From: Blastomyces gilchristii SLH14081
Taxonomy: Eukaryota; Ascomycota; Eurotiomycetes; Onygenales; Ajellomycetaceae
Length of the DNA stretch: 64,000 bases
Assembly: GCF_000003855.2 (NCBI RefSeq)
Contig: NW_003101674.1
Coordinates: 1,428,269-1,492,268 of the forward strand
Direction: 5' to 3'
Part shown: positions 25,301 through 37,648 of the stretch, in pieces
How the letters are laid out: every line of letters begins with the position of its first letter
Position numbering within the stretch: position 1 is the first letter of the stretch
Notes under the pieces: generated by a model
What the model was told of the DNA's origin: nothing
Database searches by the model: none
What the model saw: the letters and a program-made list of their open reading frames with translations, nothing else
Position numbers and translations under genes: made by a program

Positions 25301-28191
25301 ATTAAATGATATTATCAGGAATTTGAACTTTCTTCATTACATATTAAATGCAGTTCATGGAACTGACAGTTTATCTATATAGATTTGTCAGTATTCTGAG
25401 AGAAGATTGATCTTTGATAGATATTAAGTGTTTTCAACTGTATTCAACTGTTATTGAATCTATAGCAATGAATATTCATTCTTGATTATAAGCTTATTAA
25501 GTGCTTAATAATTAATACACATCTGTCACTCCTCATCTGCCTTTTTCATGAATAGAACTGAAAAGCCTCACACACTTAATGAGAGTTGTATGAGATCATG
25601 TTCTAGAAGGTCTGTGATCTGACACTTCTGTTCTTTAAGATGTGTTTGTGACAGAGAGTATGCATTCTGATTGACTGGTTTTATGTCCCCTGTGTCAATC
25701 TCATGTACAAATTCTCATTCTGGTGACAATTCCAGTGAAAGATCTATTCAAAAGATCTTTTCATACTTCTTCAGAAGCTTCTTCATACACTTGTTCTTCT
25801 GTATATCTTTTATCTTAGTTTTCTCCACTTTCAGGTCCTGTATGACATACAGAATACTTTCAGATAAGATCTTGCAAATTGTTCTCTTTGCTTATTAGTG
25901 TGTAAGCAGATTTAATTCTTCTATATCAGAGACATGAAATGTCCTTCTCATATCAGTTAATAGAATTATATGAACTGTTTTCTTCTCATCAGTTAACTGC
26001 ATATAACATGTACATCATTGAATCTGTGAATTGAATCTTTGAAATCAATTGAGTTCAAGAATAAGATTGTATTTCACATTCTGCAGCTCTCATGCTTAAA
26101 TATAGCAAGATCATTCTCTGAAGTGCAAGAGAACTCTTACTCTTGCAGATGATATCAAATATCAGTTATCAGATAATCTTATACATTGAGAATTCTTCAC
26201 TCAGTGAATCTCTTTCAGTCTTCAGATTATATAATTATTAATATATTATATAGAAGCTTCTGTGTCTACTAACACTTTTACAGCTATCTCTCAATTCTTA
26301 TTCAAGTGCTTCTTATACATTAACATTTCAGATCTTAAGATATTGAGATGAGTGTTCACTTCATTCTCATCTGCATCTCAGTTAGAAGCCTGCTTTCTCT
26401 TAATATTTGCAGAATTCAGAGAATCATCTAACACAGACATCTCTTTTACTTTGAAGACTTTTTATAGAATATTAGTGAGTGTCTCTGAGCTCACTGATTC
26501 TGCTAGTTTTTTAACTCTCTTGCTTCTCTTGACTGTGCACACTGAGTGCACTCTTTTATATCATGATTTTGATATTTATAGTTGAAGCAAGCTCAATGCT
26601 CATAATATTAAGATTTTCACTCAGAGAATCTCTTCTTCAGAGGATTCAGTGCTTTAATAATGATATTCAGATCTAGATTCATTACATTCAGATGTGTGAC
26701 TTGTGTTATAGAAGTCTGATTATCTGTTCTTCACTAAGACATACTTAATTACAGTATTTTCTGTTGTAATTGACTTACTTATTTCTGTATAATAAGAATA
26801 TTGTATACTTTCTTCACTGTATCTGACTGTGAGGTTAAGCATTTTCATTTCACTCTCAACTTGAGTGTAAGATCATGAATGAAGATCTGTAAATAGAAAG
26901 ATGTTAAAAGCTCTTCATTTAATATAAGATAGTGTAAGCTGAAGTGTGTGAAGTATGATATAAGATCACTCACTTATCTACACTCAGTGAAGTGTTTGTA
27001 ATACTTGTCTCATGTGTTCACTTTCTCAAAGTTGTGCAAGATCTATTTGAAAAACTGATTTCATATTCATGAGAATGAATATCACTTCAGATCTGTGAGA
27101 TTCATCTTTTCATCAATCATTCATAATAACTTCACTTTTTCATATAGAAACACAGTAGATCTTAAGACTTGTTAAAATTCTGTTAACTGTCTGTCTGTGA
27201 GTTCATGTTCAATCTGATAATATGATTGCATCTGACTTAGTTAGCTGATTGCAGCATCATTTTTTCAGTCATTATTGAACCTTAATAACTTCAGCAGATC
27301 TTCTGACTTAATGTATTTCATGCTCAGATTCTCATTCTGCACAGCAGTCTCTGATAATATGTATACTTCTGAAGAGGTTGTGAATAATTGTAGTGAGATC
27401 TTCAGGTTTAACATAGTTATCTGTCTATGTAAATGTTCAATCTCTCACTGCAGACCTAAGATCTGATTTTCTCTATTCTTATTAATGATGATAATTGTGT
27501 TGGCAAAGCTCTTCATAGTGAATACTTGATCTGTAGTGAATACTAATTGTTGTTTGACTTCTGCCTCAGCCTGTCACTGTGTATGCAAGGCCTTGATCTC
27601 ATTTAGAATTCTTGTATATGTATAGAGCTTTGATTCTGATTTGATAATTTCAGCTGCTTTTCTTACTGCTTTGAGTAAATTCTCTGAGAGATTCTGTATA
27701 TCTTCTGATTCAGATAGCAGAGAAAAGTGTTGTTTGTATCAGCTAGAGTCTAGAGAAGATATTCATTTCAGTGATTTCTTATTAATTGTATAATATCTAT
27801 TGTTATATCACTGTATTATTATATTACTATATTGTTATATTGCTATATTGTTATATGATTTCTGTTGTCATTGTACAACTTCAGTGATGATCATTCTTTC
27901 TTTTATCTCTTTGAGTGAAGAGTGATCTTCTTTGAATCTGGTTCACTGCTTTCATTTCTTTTCTCACATCTCATCTGTTTACATACATGGCATTTGCCTG
28001 AGTGTGGAGTTTTCTCTCAATAAGTGAAGCAGTATTAATTGAATGCTCTGCTACTCACTGCTCTTTATATGCTATCTTTTGAGGTGTTCTAGAACCACAC
28101 TGACATGATAACTATGAATTGCTTTGTAGATGGAATTATCACACTCTGAAGAAGCCTGCACTTCTCACCAGTTTTTAGACATGCTATCAGA

Positions 28192-28382
28192 TGTGATTCA
28201 AAGGTTGCTTACCAGTGTACAATTACAGGTGTACACTGGCTTCTTATATATTGTAATATTGTACACTAAATTAATTAGTGGCTGCTATGGCCTCTTTACA
28301 CTCATAAGCAAGTTCAGAAGCGGCCGCGTTATTATCCGACAGTCGTACGTTCTTCCGAACCACCGTACGTTCTTCTGAACCA
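28192..28382 (-). repeat. 5' LTR of gypsy D (191 bp)
   Basis: TGTGATTCAAAGG...CTGAACCA. It retains CpG-rich sequence in its outer half (28319-28378: GCGGCCGCG, GTCGTACG, CCGTACG) that has been lost in the 20110-20300 copy. Confidence 0.85.
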
Positions 28383-28553
28383 TAAAATCATGATCTCATT
28401 TGAAAAATATAATAAGAGTAGATAGTAAGTCTCACTGAGACAGTATAAGACTACTATCTAATGTTAAAACAGTGTAATAGAATCAGTTGAATTGATAATA
28501 AGATCATTAAATATTCTGATTCTGATTTCAGACATAGTTACACAGTCAGTCTA

Positions 28554-28904
28554 TAAGTACCTGCTAGCTGATGTGAATATTACATACAAATCTTGTNNNN
28601 NNNNNNNNNNNNNNNNNNNNNNNNNNNNNNNNNNNNNNNNNNNNNNNNNNNNNNNNNNNNNNNNNNNNNNNNNNNNNNNNNNNNNNNNNNNNNNNNNNNN
28701 NNNNNNNNNNNNNNNNNNNNNNNNNNNNNNNNNNNNNNNNNNNNNNNNNNNNNNNNNNNNNNNNNNNNNNNNNNNNNNNNNNNNNNNNNNNNNNNNNNNN
28801 NNNNNNNNNNNNNNNNNNNNNNNNNNNNNNNNNNNNNNNNNNNNNNNNNNNNNNNNNNNNNNNNNNNNNNNNNNNNNNNNNNNNNNNNNNNNNNNNNNNN
28901 NNNN
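28554..28904. other. Host sequence and 308-base assembly gap
   Basis: 28554-28596 is AT-rich sequence just outside MITE copy 3, and 28597-28904 is all N. By comparison with copy W (distance from its terminus to the point equivalent to 31429 is about 2.73 kb), the left end of hAT copy W' should lie inside this gap, near 28.7 kb. Confidence 0.7.
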
Positions 28905-31429
28905 TTCTCACTTTTTAAATAAAAATCTAGTTTAGATAAAGAATATGTTTAAATTTTAGTTATATTTCATTCTGATCTTATTATTAAGAATAATATTAAA
29001 TAAGATTATAAAATCATTTCTTACTTATATAATATCATAACATAGTACTCATTTGTTGAAAATTCAATAGAGAGTATTATCAAATATTATTACTTTTCTG
29101 AATACAGATTATAATTCATATAGTTTTAATTATAAAAAAATATAAAATAGAAAAAAAAATAAAAAATAAAAAATAAAATAAAAACAAGAAAAAATCATAA
29201 TGAAAAAAAAGAGAAAGAAAAAAAAAAAAATAAAAGAAAAATAAAAAAATAAAAAATAAAAATAAAAAAAATCAAGATTGCAGAGTAACAGTACTCTTAA
29301 AATACTTACTCTTCACAGTCTTTGCAATATTTATTATCAACTATATATCTCTTATAGTGAGAGTAATACAGCTGTAATAAGTTATTATCTTAATATTATC
29401 TAATAAATAATCAGTATATATCTGTATAAATATGAATAATTAGAAAATATACACTTAAAAAGTGTGATTAGAATGAACTCTGCTATCACTTGAATAATAT
29501 CAAGAATAGAATACTGAAATCAATGATTTCTCTCATTGATTTCATAGATAAGATATATGAAGAATCTTAAGAAATATATGATTTCTCAAGTTCTAATAAA
29601 AATAAATCTCACAGAGAGACTCTATTTTCATGATATCAGAGACTGAGTATTATTAAAAAGTATTACTTTTATATAATACACATGTACTTACTGCAGCAAT
29701 TCACTCTCTGTATATATAACTGAGAATTATAGCTTTCTCACACTGCACAGCTCTCTCTAAGATGCTACTGTCAGTTTATAACTTATACAGTCTCTCAGTT
29801 CAGAACACACTGTATGTATACAGCTCTGCATACTAAAGCTGTATTAATCATTATAATCTAACATAGTACTTACTTTTCACAGGCCATATTTCATTTGAGA
29901 GAGAGAGAGAAAGATGCAACTATTATTTTATTAAGAGAGAAATAAATAATTAGTATTATTAAATATAATTTAATTCATCTGTATTTAAAATTTGATTAGT
30001 CTATACTCTTTCATTTGAGAGTTTCTAAGAGTGTTTTAATAGTTTTCATATCAGCTTGAACTTAGTGATGAGTTGAAGAAGAAGAGAAAAGAGAGAAGAA
30101 AGAAATAAGAATAACTTATCTTTATAATATGAAAATAGAGAATCACTGTAATTATTCTTTCTAGTAATAAAGATCTGTTTTCTACATGTATCTCTGATAT
30201 TAATTATATGATAACTCTATATAAAGAATATCAATAGTGTATGTATTGAATGAAGATAATATTACTATATAATACTGTAGCCGTTTTTATACATCTCTGA
30301 AAGCTGTTAATAGTTTCTTTATTTCTTTATATTTAATAAGTTAATAATATATTTCAATGCACTTCTTCTTTCATTATTATTATCATTATTATCATCATTA
30401 TTATTATCATTATCATTATTATTATCATCATTATCATTATTATTATATTATTGCTAGCTGTCTCTTCTGTCTTTATCTTCTCTTAATACTTATTAAAATC
30501 AATTATATTATCTCTCTTCAAATATTATGCAGTTCTGCAGATTATCAAGGCGCGTGAGCACTGTTACAGATTGAAGAAAGAGAAGAAGAAGATATTCAAG
30601 TATAAAGAGACAGATTGTAAAATATATTATAATACCTTGAAGAGACTCTGTAAGAAAGCAGAATGATAACAATTTTAAGTAATACTTCTAATAGATTTAG
30701 ACTGAACTAAGTATAGAAATAATATGAATAACATCACCTGTGAGAGATTGAAAAAGAAGATAGTGAAAAGTCTTATATAGTAGTGATAAGATTAGAAGAA
30801 GTTCTGAGAATAATTTAAGATCAAGATAAAGAGAGAGAGAGAGAAGAAGAGTGTTACTATAAATAAGTAATAATAGAAGATGATTAAGAAGGCATTAAAG
30901 TAAGAGATAAAGAAGTTAAAACTGATAAGTTTTTTATTAAAAGATAATAATTTTTGATAATACTTCTGTTCTCTAATTAATTAGCACAAGCTGATAGAGA
31001 AGAAGAGAATTAAGATCTTATTCAGATCTCAAATGCACTTCATGATTCAGAATATTGAGAAGACAGCTCTGCTCTCTGAACATGTTAATCTACTTACTAC
31101 TGAGATGAAACCTGAGCTGACAGACTAGAAAATGCAGGATTTTGAGATACAGATTAATCTGACTAAGAAGAAGTAGTAGAAACTCTTCTCTGAGAAGACA
31201 GTGAAGAGAGATTTTAAGATAATTATTATCTCAGATAAGAAGAAGAAGAAGAAGAAGAATAAGAATAAAAAGTAAATTATAAAGAATAATAAGAAGAATG
31301 AGAAAGAGAAGAAAGATAATGAGTAGAAAAAGTTTTTTTCTTTTTGTATTAATTAGTTATAAGTTTGTAACTATTAATTAATAATTAAAATTAATTTTAA
31401 GTTTTCAAAAATTATTGTACAAGTTATAA
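28905..31429 (+). mobile_element. hAT copy W', left part (split by the Helitron)
   Basis: It is the inverted counterpart of 45760-48350 in copy W: a shared poly(A/T) tract (29140-29270 versus 47940-48125), ATT/ATC trinucleotide repeats (30370-30450 versus 46757-46845) and a shared 3' limit GTACAAGTTATAA. The only coding-like part is at about 30545-31320 on the plus strand, a Lys/Glu-rich, coiled-coil-like sequence (LKKEKKKIFKYKE; later MKPELTD...KMQDFEIQINL and a poly-Lys end), with stops at Gln/Trp positions. Its function is not recognised. It lies on the same strand as the hAT transposase remnant of the right half (48789 onward). Confidence 0.7.
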
Positions 31430-31849
31430 TCAATTACAAGCCTCAATCGCTCGCTTGCGCTTGCTTATTCAGCTTGAAAAACATGCTGTTTAATTTCTCA
31501 GATTGAATATAATGAGATATTCATGAATATGAACAGCTGTATGTAACTTATATAGATAAATTCCATGTAATTCATAACTGTTAATAGAGAATAACTATAT
31601 AGAAAAAAGATGAATAACACTGTAGCAGTGTTGTAGAGTTAATGTAGAAGCTTTAAGTAAAATGTAATTAAATATCAGACAGCTCATATAAAGATCTTAG
31701 AACTATAATATATATAGTCAGTAATTGAAACATGTTATAATTTACTTCAATTAATCATTAAATCATCTGAAATACAATTGAAGTAGTCAAAATAGATGAA
31801 TGTAAGTAGAGAACTGAAAGAGAAATAACTCAGAAATTATGAAATTACA

Positions 31850-32480
31850 GTTAATAATAGTGCAGAGTAAGCTCAGTAAGCTCAGAGAGTTTTAAAGACT
31901 CAGCAGCCTGTTAACTCATCTGTGCCTGTCTCTCAGCAGCCTTACTAGCAGTCTGTCAATGTGTGAATACCTGAACATAGACTATAGCTGCTGATAGAAT
32001 AAATAGCTAAGAAAGATAGTGGGATTATTATACAGCTGTATAAGATAAAGCTTAAGAGAGATATAGTACTGTATGAGAAGAAATTCAAGCCTCAGTTAAA
32101 AAGAACAATAAATATAGAATCAGCACTTATTCACAGCTGTAACATCAAAGTCACTCTGTTATACAGCTTATGCAAGAAGAGTCATAGTCTGTTTATTGAG
32201 TATATCATAGTCTCTGACATATTGAAGAGAGTCTGTGGAAATTATCACTATAATTCACTGAGTAAACACTGCAGCTTATAGTCTGATAAGTAATGAATTA
32301 TCTCTATAGCATGTAAATTCATTAGCAAAATGTATATGTAAAATGTATATACTGATATGAAAATAACAGAGAATCAGCAGTCTCTTACCCTCATCAATAC
32401 AGAGGGGAATGAGAAGAAGAAGAGAAAGAGAAAGAAGTGAACTATCAGTATAAAGTCAGATCAGACAGCTCAGCTGTTCA
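31850..32480 (+). pseudogene. Opposite-strand Cys-rich ORF inside the Helitron 3' region
   Basis: Plus-strand frame with scattered TAG/TGA/TAA at likely Gln/Trp codons. Recognisable stretches are SVPVSQQPYQQSVNV, YEKKFKPQLKRTINIESAL and a Cys motif at 32233-32280, CGNYHYNSLSKHCSL, similar to the C-x2-C...C fungal Cys-rich pattern (Tyr where a Cys would be). A Lys-rich region follows. It runs against RepHel and lies between its 3' end and the Helitron terminus, so it may be a captured or accessory gene. Family not identified. Confidence 0.4.
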
Positions 32481-33772
32481 GTTCAGTTAAAAAGAAATAG
32501 ATGATGTTTATAACTCTGAAGAATGAAGAGAAGAATGATAAAGTGAGTGATAGTGAGACTATAAAGTTGAAGTTGTTACAGCTGTGAGTGAAGATGCATC
32601 AGCTCTGTAAGATGAAGAAAGAGATGAAATGTTTATGTAGAGAGTGAGATGAGATCATGAGTCTGTTGCAGATAACTTAGCTCAGTTAACAGAGTGTCTC
32701 TGCAGGCATTACAGCCCTGATTAAAATATTTAAAAAATAGAGAATGATGTGAACAGACTGTATAAGCTGTATAAGATGTGAGAATGAGTCTGATAAGATA
32801 TTATTACTTTTTTCTTTTTTTTAATAGTTAGTGTTAAATTGAAATAACAGTTTTTTACATGTTCAAAGACCTCTATTTTAACAACTGATAATAATATTAT
32901 ATAGATAATGAAGAAAAAACAGCAGTAGTAGAAGAATTAACTAAGAAACTGTAGAATCTCTGAATATATCTTATTTAATATACATCTCTCATCATTCTCA
33001 TCTAGTAAGACAGTTAACTGATTCATATCTATAGTTTGAGAGAGTGCAATATATAGCTGATCATGTAAGAATACAGAGTTTCTGAGATTAATATTAACTG
33101 TAGAAAGAGACTGTCTCTGAGACTTATTAATTATCATTATAAAGCATGAACAGACTGAAAACTGATGATAAGTTATATTAAATGAAATCTTAATAGATTG
33201 AGTATGTAGATTAATCTGTGACAGTATATGAACTAAACTCTTATATATACTGAATATAATCTTCATCTCAAGTAAACAGATTATCATCTGCTGAATAATC
33301 ATTCTTATACTATTACAGAGTTCTTCAGATGATCAGAGATTACACAGAAGTATAACAGAAGTGCTCACTTTCAATCTCAATACAGACAGTGACAGAGCTG
33401 AACAGTTAATAATAGTCAGATATTCACAGAAGAACTTCTCACAGCTCAGAGTCAGATCATCTGTATAAGTTATGTCTGCAGTATAAAATATATGAATATT
33501 ATCTGATATAACTGTTATAACCTGTTCATTAATACAGAATGCATTCTGATTTAATACAGTGAGAATGACACAGCTTTTAAAGTAATCAGAGCAGACTGCT
33601 GCAGTTCTAAGTTCGGCTGTAGAAAACACTCTCTCACACAGTACACTGATGTTAGCAGCTTGATGAATATAAAGTGAAAGGTCAACACAGCCAATACAGT
33701 CCAGATTATATGACATTTGACCAAGTCAATTCGCAAACATCATGTTGTCATCATCCGCAGCCAGTCTCATAT

Positions 33773-34040
33773 TGTCAGGAAAAAGAGGTTATACACTACT
33801 GAACGCTATCAACATCGTATTACTATAATATTTCTTATCATTATCAGCTTACTATAATACTCATCTAATACTTGCTTATGCTAGCTCTCTTGACTCACAC
33901 ATATATTTTACTATAAATAGCTCTATCTTTTGTATGAAATAGATATATTAGATAGTGTACAGATAATAAAACAAGCAGATCTTGATACATATAAGATTCA
34001 TATGTCTTTAACATATTCATCCGTGACACTCATTCTGACA
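33773..34040 (+). repeat. 5' LTR of copia element (268 bp)
   Basis: TGTCAGGAAAAAGAGG...CATTCTGACA; partner at 37359-37626, same length, differing mainly by C/T and G/A changes. Confidence 0.9.
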
Positions 34041-34052
34041 GTTATAAGCCCG

Positions 34053-34600
34053 GTAAGAGGCATCTGAAGAGAAGTATGATACATCAATCTCAATCCTCAT
34101 TCAAATTCAATAACAATTATTTGAACTGAGATGATCAATTCTCATTCAAACTGATAACTATCATTTGAACTGAGACAATTGATTCTCATTTGTATACAGT
34201 TCAAATTACTCAACTGTTATATCATATCTAATTCTCAGTAAGCAGTATCTGAAGAGAAGCATGATACACTAATCTCAATTCTCATTCAAATTTGATAACT
34301 ATCACTCAAACTGAGACAATTATACACAATCACAATCCTCATTCATACTGATAACTATTATTTGAACTGAGACAATTGATTCTTATTCATATACAGTTCA
34401 AACTACTCAATCATTATACCTGATTTCTGGTAAGCAGCATCTGAAGAGAAGTATGATACACTGATCTCAATTCTCATTCAAATCAATAACTATTATTTGA
34501 ACTGAGATGATAGATTCTCACTTGTATACATTACAAATCACTCAACTATTATACACTCTGAATTCTGATCATATCTATTCTTAAATACTTGAACTGATTC
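34053..34600 (+). repeat. Tandem repeat of ~190-bp units in copia leader
   Basis: Three units, each opening with GCATCTGAAGAGAAGTATGAT or a close variant, start at about 34057, 34248 and 34436; the third is partial. Within a unit the motif ATAACTAT(T/C)ATTTGAACTGAGA recurs. The array lies between the 5' LTR and gag, where primer-binding and packaging signals are expected. Confidence 0.75.
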
Positions 34601-37358
34601 CTCAATTCATTCAATATAACTGATATAACAGACAAGACAATGTCTAGTGCAACAGTTTATCTTAGTGTTTCTAGAGATTGAAAACTTTGATACAAGCATA
34701 TACAAGAATATGCAAAGAACAAGAAGACATCAGACTTCATCAATCTTGATAAACCTGATATCTTCTCTGAACTAGAAGAACTCCTGAAATCTGAGTGTTC
34801 AGAAGAAGTCACCGCGGAGGTCAAGATAGCATATAACATCAAGATCACTGTGTGAAAAATCAAATATATGAAATATGAGAAATTGAATGAAGGTATGACA
34901 AAGATACAAGATGTTATATGAAGAACAGTGAATGCTACAGAGCTATAACATATACATAGTGAGCATGATGATATGAAGAAGATTATTCATTCATTAAGAG
35001 ATCAACTCTTTCTCACAATTGCAGACTATCAGAATAATATGAGAACCTGATATTATAATCTCTGCAAAGCACTGAAAAACAGAGACATAGAGAAGTGATT
35101 AAATGACTAATCTCTCATTGAAGATGATATCAAAGAGGCAGATATAGCTGAACAGTTTAACTTGAAGAAAGACTTCTTAAATATGAATCTAGCTACTGAT
35201 GCAGGTTATGTACAAGTATGAGCTAACAATGTTCAACATGATAAAGATGTCATATCTTTGATAGAGTTAGTTAAGAACTTCAAGAAACAGTATAGAGAAA
35301 TAAGTATTCTCAAAGAAGATAAATCTATGAACTTCACTACTCTTAATGAAAGATCAGTAACATTTAGAAACTGCATCTGCAGAGCTCATCACTGATACAC
35401 TCAGTGCTACTATCTCAATTCTTCAAGAAAGTCATCTGAATGAGAGGAAAACAGAGAGAAGAGAACTCAGATTGATCAAGCTCTTAAGAATCAAGAATTG
35501 AAGAGATGTATTTATTATGTGATATCTAGAGATTTATTCATGAATACAGATATGATAGATAAAGCAGTTCTAGAAGAAATGATTCTGAAGCAATCAGATT
35601 CTCAATCTATCAATCATCAATCTATTAATTAGCAAATCTGAACAATATTAATGAACTCTTCAAATTCTCACTTCTATCTCTGAAACTTCTGAATCTTTGA
35701 TACTGGTATGAAACAGCATATATACAATAATTGAACACATTTTCTATTCTTTACACCTGCGAGCATGGAAGTCTATACAGACAACTTCAGCACTAAAGTT
35801 AAAGGTTATGAAACTGTTAGAACTATGATGATAAATGAAGCAGAAAGGCAGTTCAATGTCAATCTCATCAACACAGCATACATCCCGAATTTTCATACAA
35901 ATATCATCACATGGAAACTGTGTTTCCATATAGAAGGCATCTATTATAATGAAAAAGACTTCAGATTGTGAAAACATGCAGATAATACAATCTTTATACA
36001 CATTGAAGTATTTGAGAAGTTGCTAGTTACAGAATATAATAGTGAAACAGCTGTTTATTCAACTATATTGGAAAAAATCACTATCAAAGTTAATACAGCT
36101 ATCATATAGTTCACATCACACACTTCTAACATCACTATATCTGAAAAAATGATATCTTCAAATTCTACAACTTCTACAAATTCTTCTTCTTCTAATCTGT
36201 TAATACACACTTCAATAAATCATTCTTCTAACAAGTTAATATATACAAAACCTTCTCAAAAACCTAAGAACTCTATAGCTACACAGTCTACATGGCATAA
36301 GAGATTAAAACATTCTTCAAAAAATGCCATTATAAAACTTGTAAATGATGCAACTGACATTCAAATCACTTATCAAGAAGATGCTGCAGATGAGCTTATC
36401 ACTGAGCTTTGCAAACTCTGTCATCTATCTAATGCGGAAAATCAAATATTTATACATTCTCACATTAGATCTCATACACTGTATTCGGCATCTGTATCTA
36501 AGCCAGAGTCAACAGATTTCAATATTGATATTAATACTCAATCAGCTGCAATAGCTAATCATACTCAGAACACTGAAGTTGATATTAATACTCATTCAGC
36601 TGTGATAGATGATTATACACAGAATATTACATCTAGAGCTCATGATATCGGTGCTAACTTTAATGAAGATAATATCATTGAAGACTGCAGAACCTGAAAA
36701 CATAGAGCTGTCTATCTTAAGACAGTTGTAAATGTCAAAGTCAATTCATTACAAATAATCAATAAAGTATTCTCTTATTCTTATTCACACTCAGACTTCT
36801 ACAAGTTTTAAAAATTATTTCCTAATACTGTTTTTACTGTTATCAAAAATACATCTATATCAACAGCATTCATACTGACTTCAAGAATTCATAGATCTCA
36901 ACTATCAGATTCACTGAATCACTGAACAGATGCTGAAAAACACTCACATTACAAAGAATCTGAGAATGCTAGGCTTTATCTCTATATCAGAGAATTATTG
37001 CCTTCTCTCAAATGATTGATTAATTGTCTTCTTCTATGTGAATGATATCATCATTCTATTCTGATGAGAGGATTCGGATGAGAGATATCAATCTGAGAAC
37101 ATGTTCAATTCAGTGATATTACAGTTGATTGAGTGCCTACGGCTCAGATAACAGTGAATGGCCTCACTAAGGCTCTGCCACATCAGAAACATACAGAATT
37201 TGTCAAGATGCTAGGCCTAGTTGATATATCAGATATCATTGAGATGTAAGCAGAATAAATAATCTATCTTGATATAATCTCTACAGATTCATCTACACTC
37301 TTTTTATTACAGTTTCAATTACACTTTCTTTTACATGTTACATTCACTGAAGAAGATG

Positions 37359-37626
37359 TGTCAGAAAAAAGAGATTATACACTACTAAACACTACTAACA
37401 TTGTATTACTACAATATTTCTTATCATTATCAGCTTACTACAATGCTCATCTAATACTCGCTTATACTAGCTCTCTTAGCTCACATATATATTTTACTAT
37501 AAATAGCTCTATCTTTTGTATGAAATAGATATATTAGATAGTGTACAGATAATAAAACAAGCAGATCTTAATACATATAAGATTTATATGTCTTCAACAT
37601 ATTCATCCGTGACACTCATTCCGACA
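37359..37626 (+). repeat. 3' LTR of copia element (268 bp)
   Basis: TGTCAGAAAAAAGAG...CATTCCGACA, followed by TSD CATAT. Confidence 0.9.
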
Positions 37627-37648
37627 CATATTCCTTCTCAAGTGCAGT

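Larger units (their letters stand above)
20110..28382 (-). mobile_element. Ty3/gypsy element (family D), full length, RIP-degraded
   Basis: Two 191-bp LTRs (20110-20300 and 28192-28382) bracket a minus-strand element. Order on that strand: gag with a zinc knuckle at 26589-26548 (CFNYKYQNHDIKEC, second Cys now Tyr), reverse transcriptase with LVYLNN for YLDD at about 25228-25207, RNase H at about 24990-24500 (FYIETDASE, TDHESL), integrase zinc region near 24130-24000, and integrase core end at 23700-23549 (RTTLYHSQMNRKMKCLNKIL). Between integrase and the 3' LTR lie a further 3.2 kb with Glu/Thr/Val-rich minus-strand frames that I cannot assign. In-frame stops at Trp/Gln positions make it non-functional. 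It sits inside MITE copy 3. Confidence 0.85.
19769..28553. mobile_element. MITE copy 3 (hAT-type), split by a gypsy element
   Basis: The left part 19769-20109 and right part 28383-28553 together make about 512 bp and match the uninterrupted copies at 58570-59074 and 37649-38154. Ends are TAGACTG... and ...CAGTCTA (inverted). Flanking 8-mers TAAGTATC (19761-19768) and TAAGTACC (28554-28561) form a target-site duplication with one C/T difference. The 8.27-kb gypsy element 20110-28382 is inserted at ...AGAAAT. No coding capacity. Confidence 0.85.
33773..37626 (+). mobile_element. Ty1/copia element, internally deleted, RIP-degraded
   Basis: 268-bp LTRs (33773-34040; 37359-37626) and perfect TSD CATAT (33768-33772 and 37627-37631). 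The plus-strand interior holds gag at about 34640-35640 (KPDIFSELEELLKSECSEEV; Cys/His motif CICRAHH-stop-YTQCYYL near 35370-35415), a GAG-pre-integrase domain in the 36149-36697 frame (WHKRLKHSSKNAIIKLVNDA...CKLCHLSNAENQ), then directly a piece of reverse transcriptase with FFYVNDIIIL (YVDD with Asp-to-Asn) near 37030-37065, and the RNase H end GLTKALPHQKHTEFVKMLGL near 37155-37215. The integrase core, most of RT and most of RNase H are missing, so at 3.85 kb it is a deletion derivative. It interrupts the Helitron helicase. Confidence 0.9.

Noticed and set aside
28492..28935. Open frames of 109-147 codons over the N gap
   Set aside because: Artefacts of unknown bases translated as X.
30357..30557. 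His/Tyr-rich 66-codon frame
   Set aside because: Translation of an ATT/ATC trinucleotide microsatellite within the hAT element.
34053..34600. CRISPR-like array because of three regularly spaced repeats
   Set aside because: The units are contiguous ~190-bp tandem repeats in a retrotransposon leader of a eukaryotic genome, without short repeats and unique spacers.
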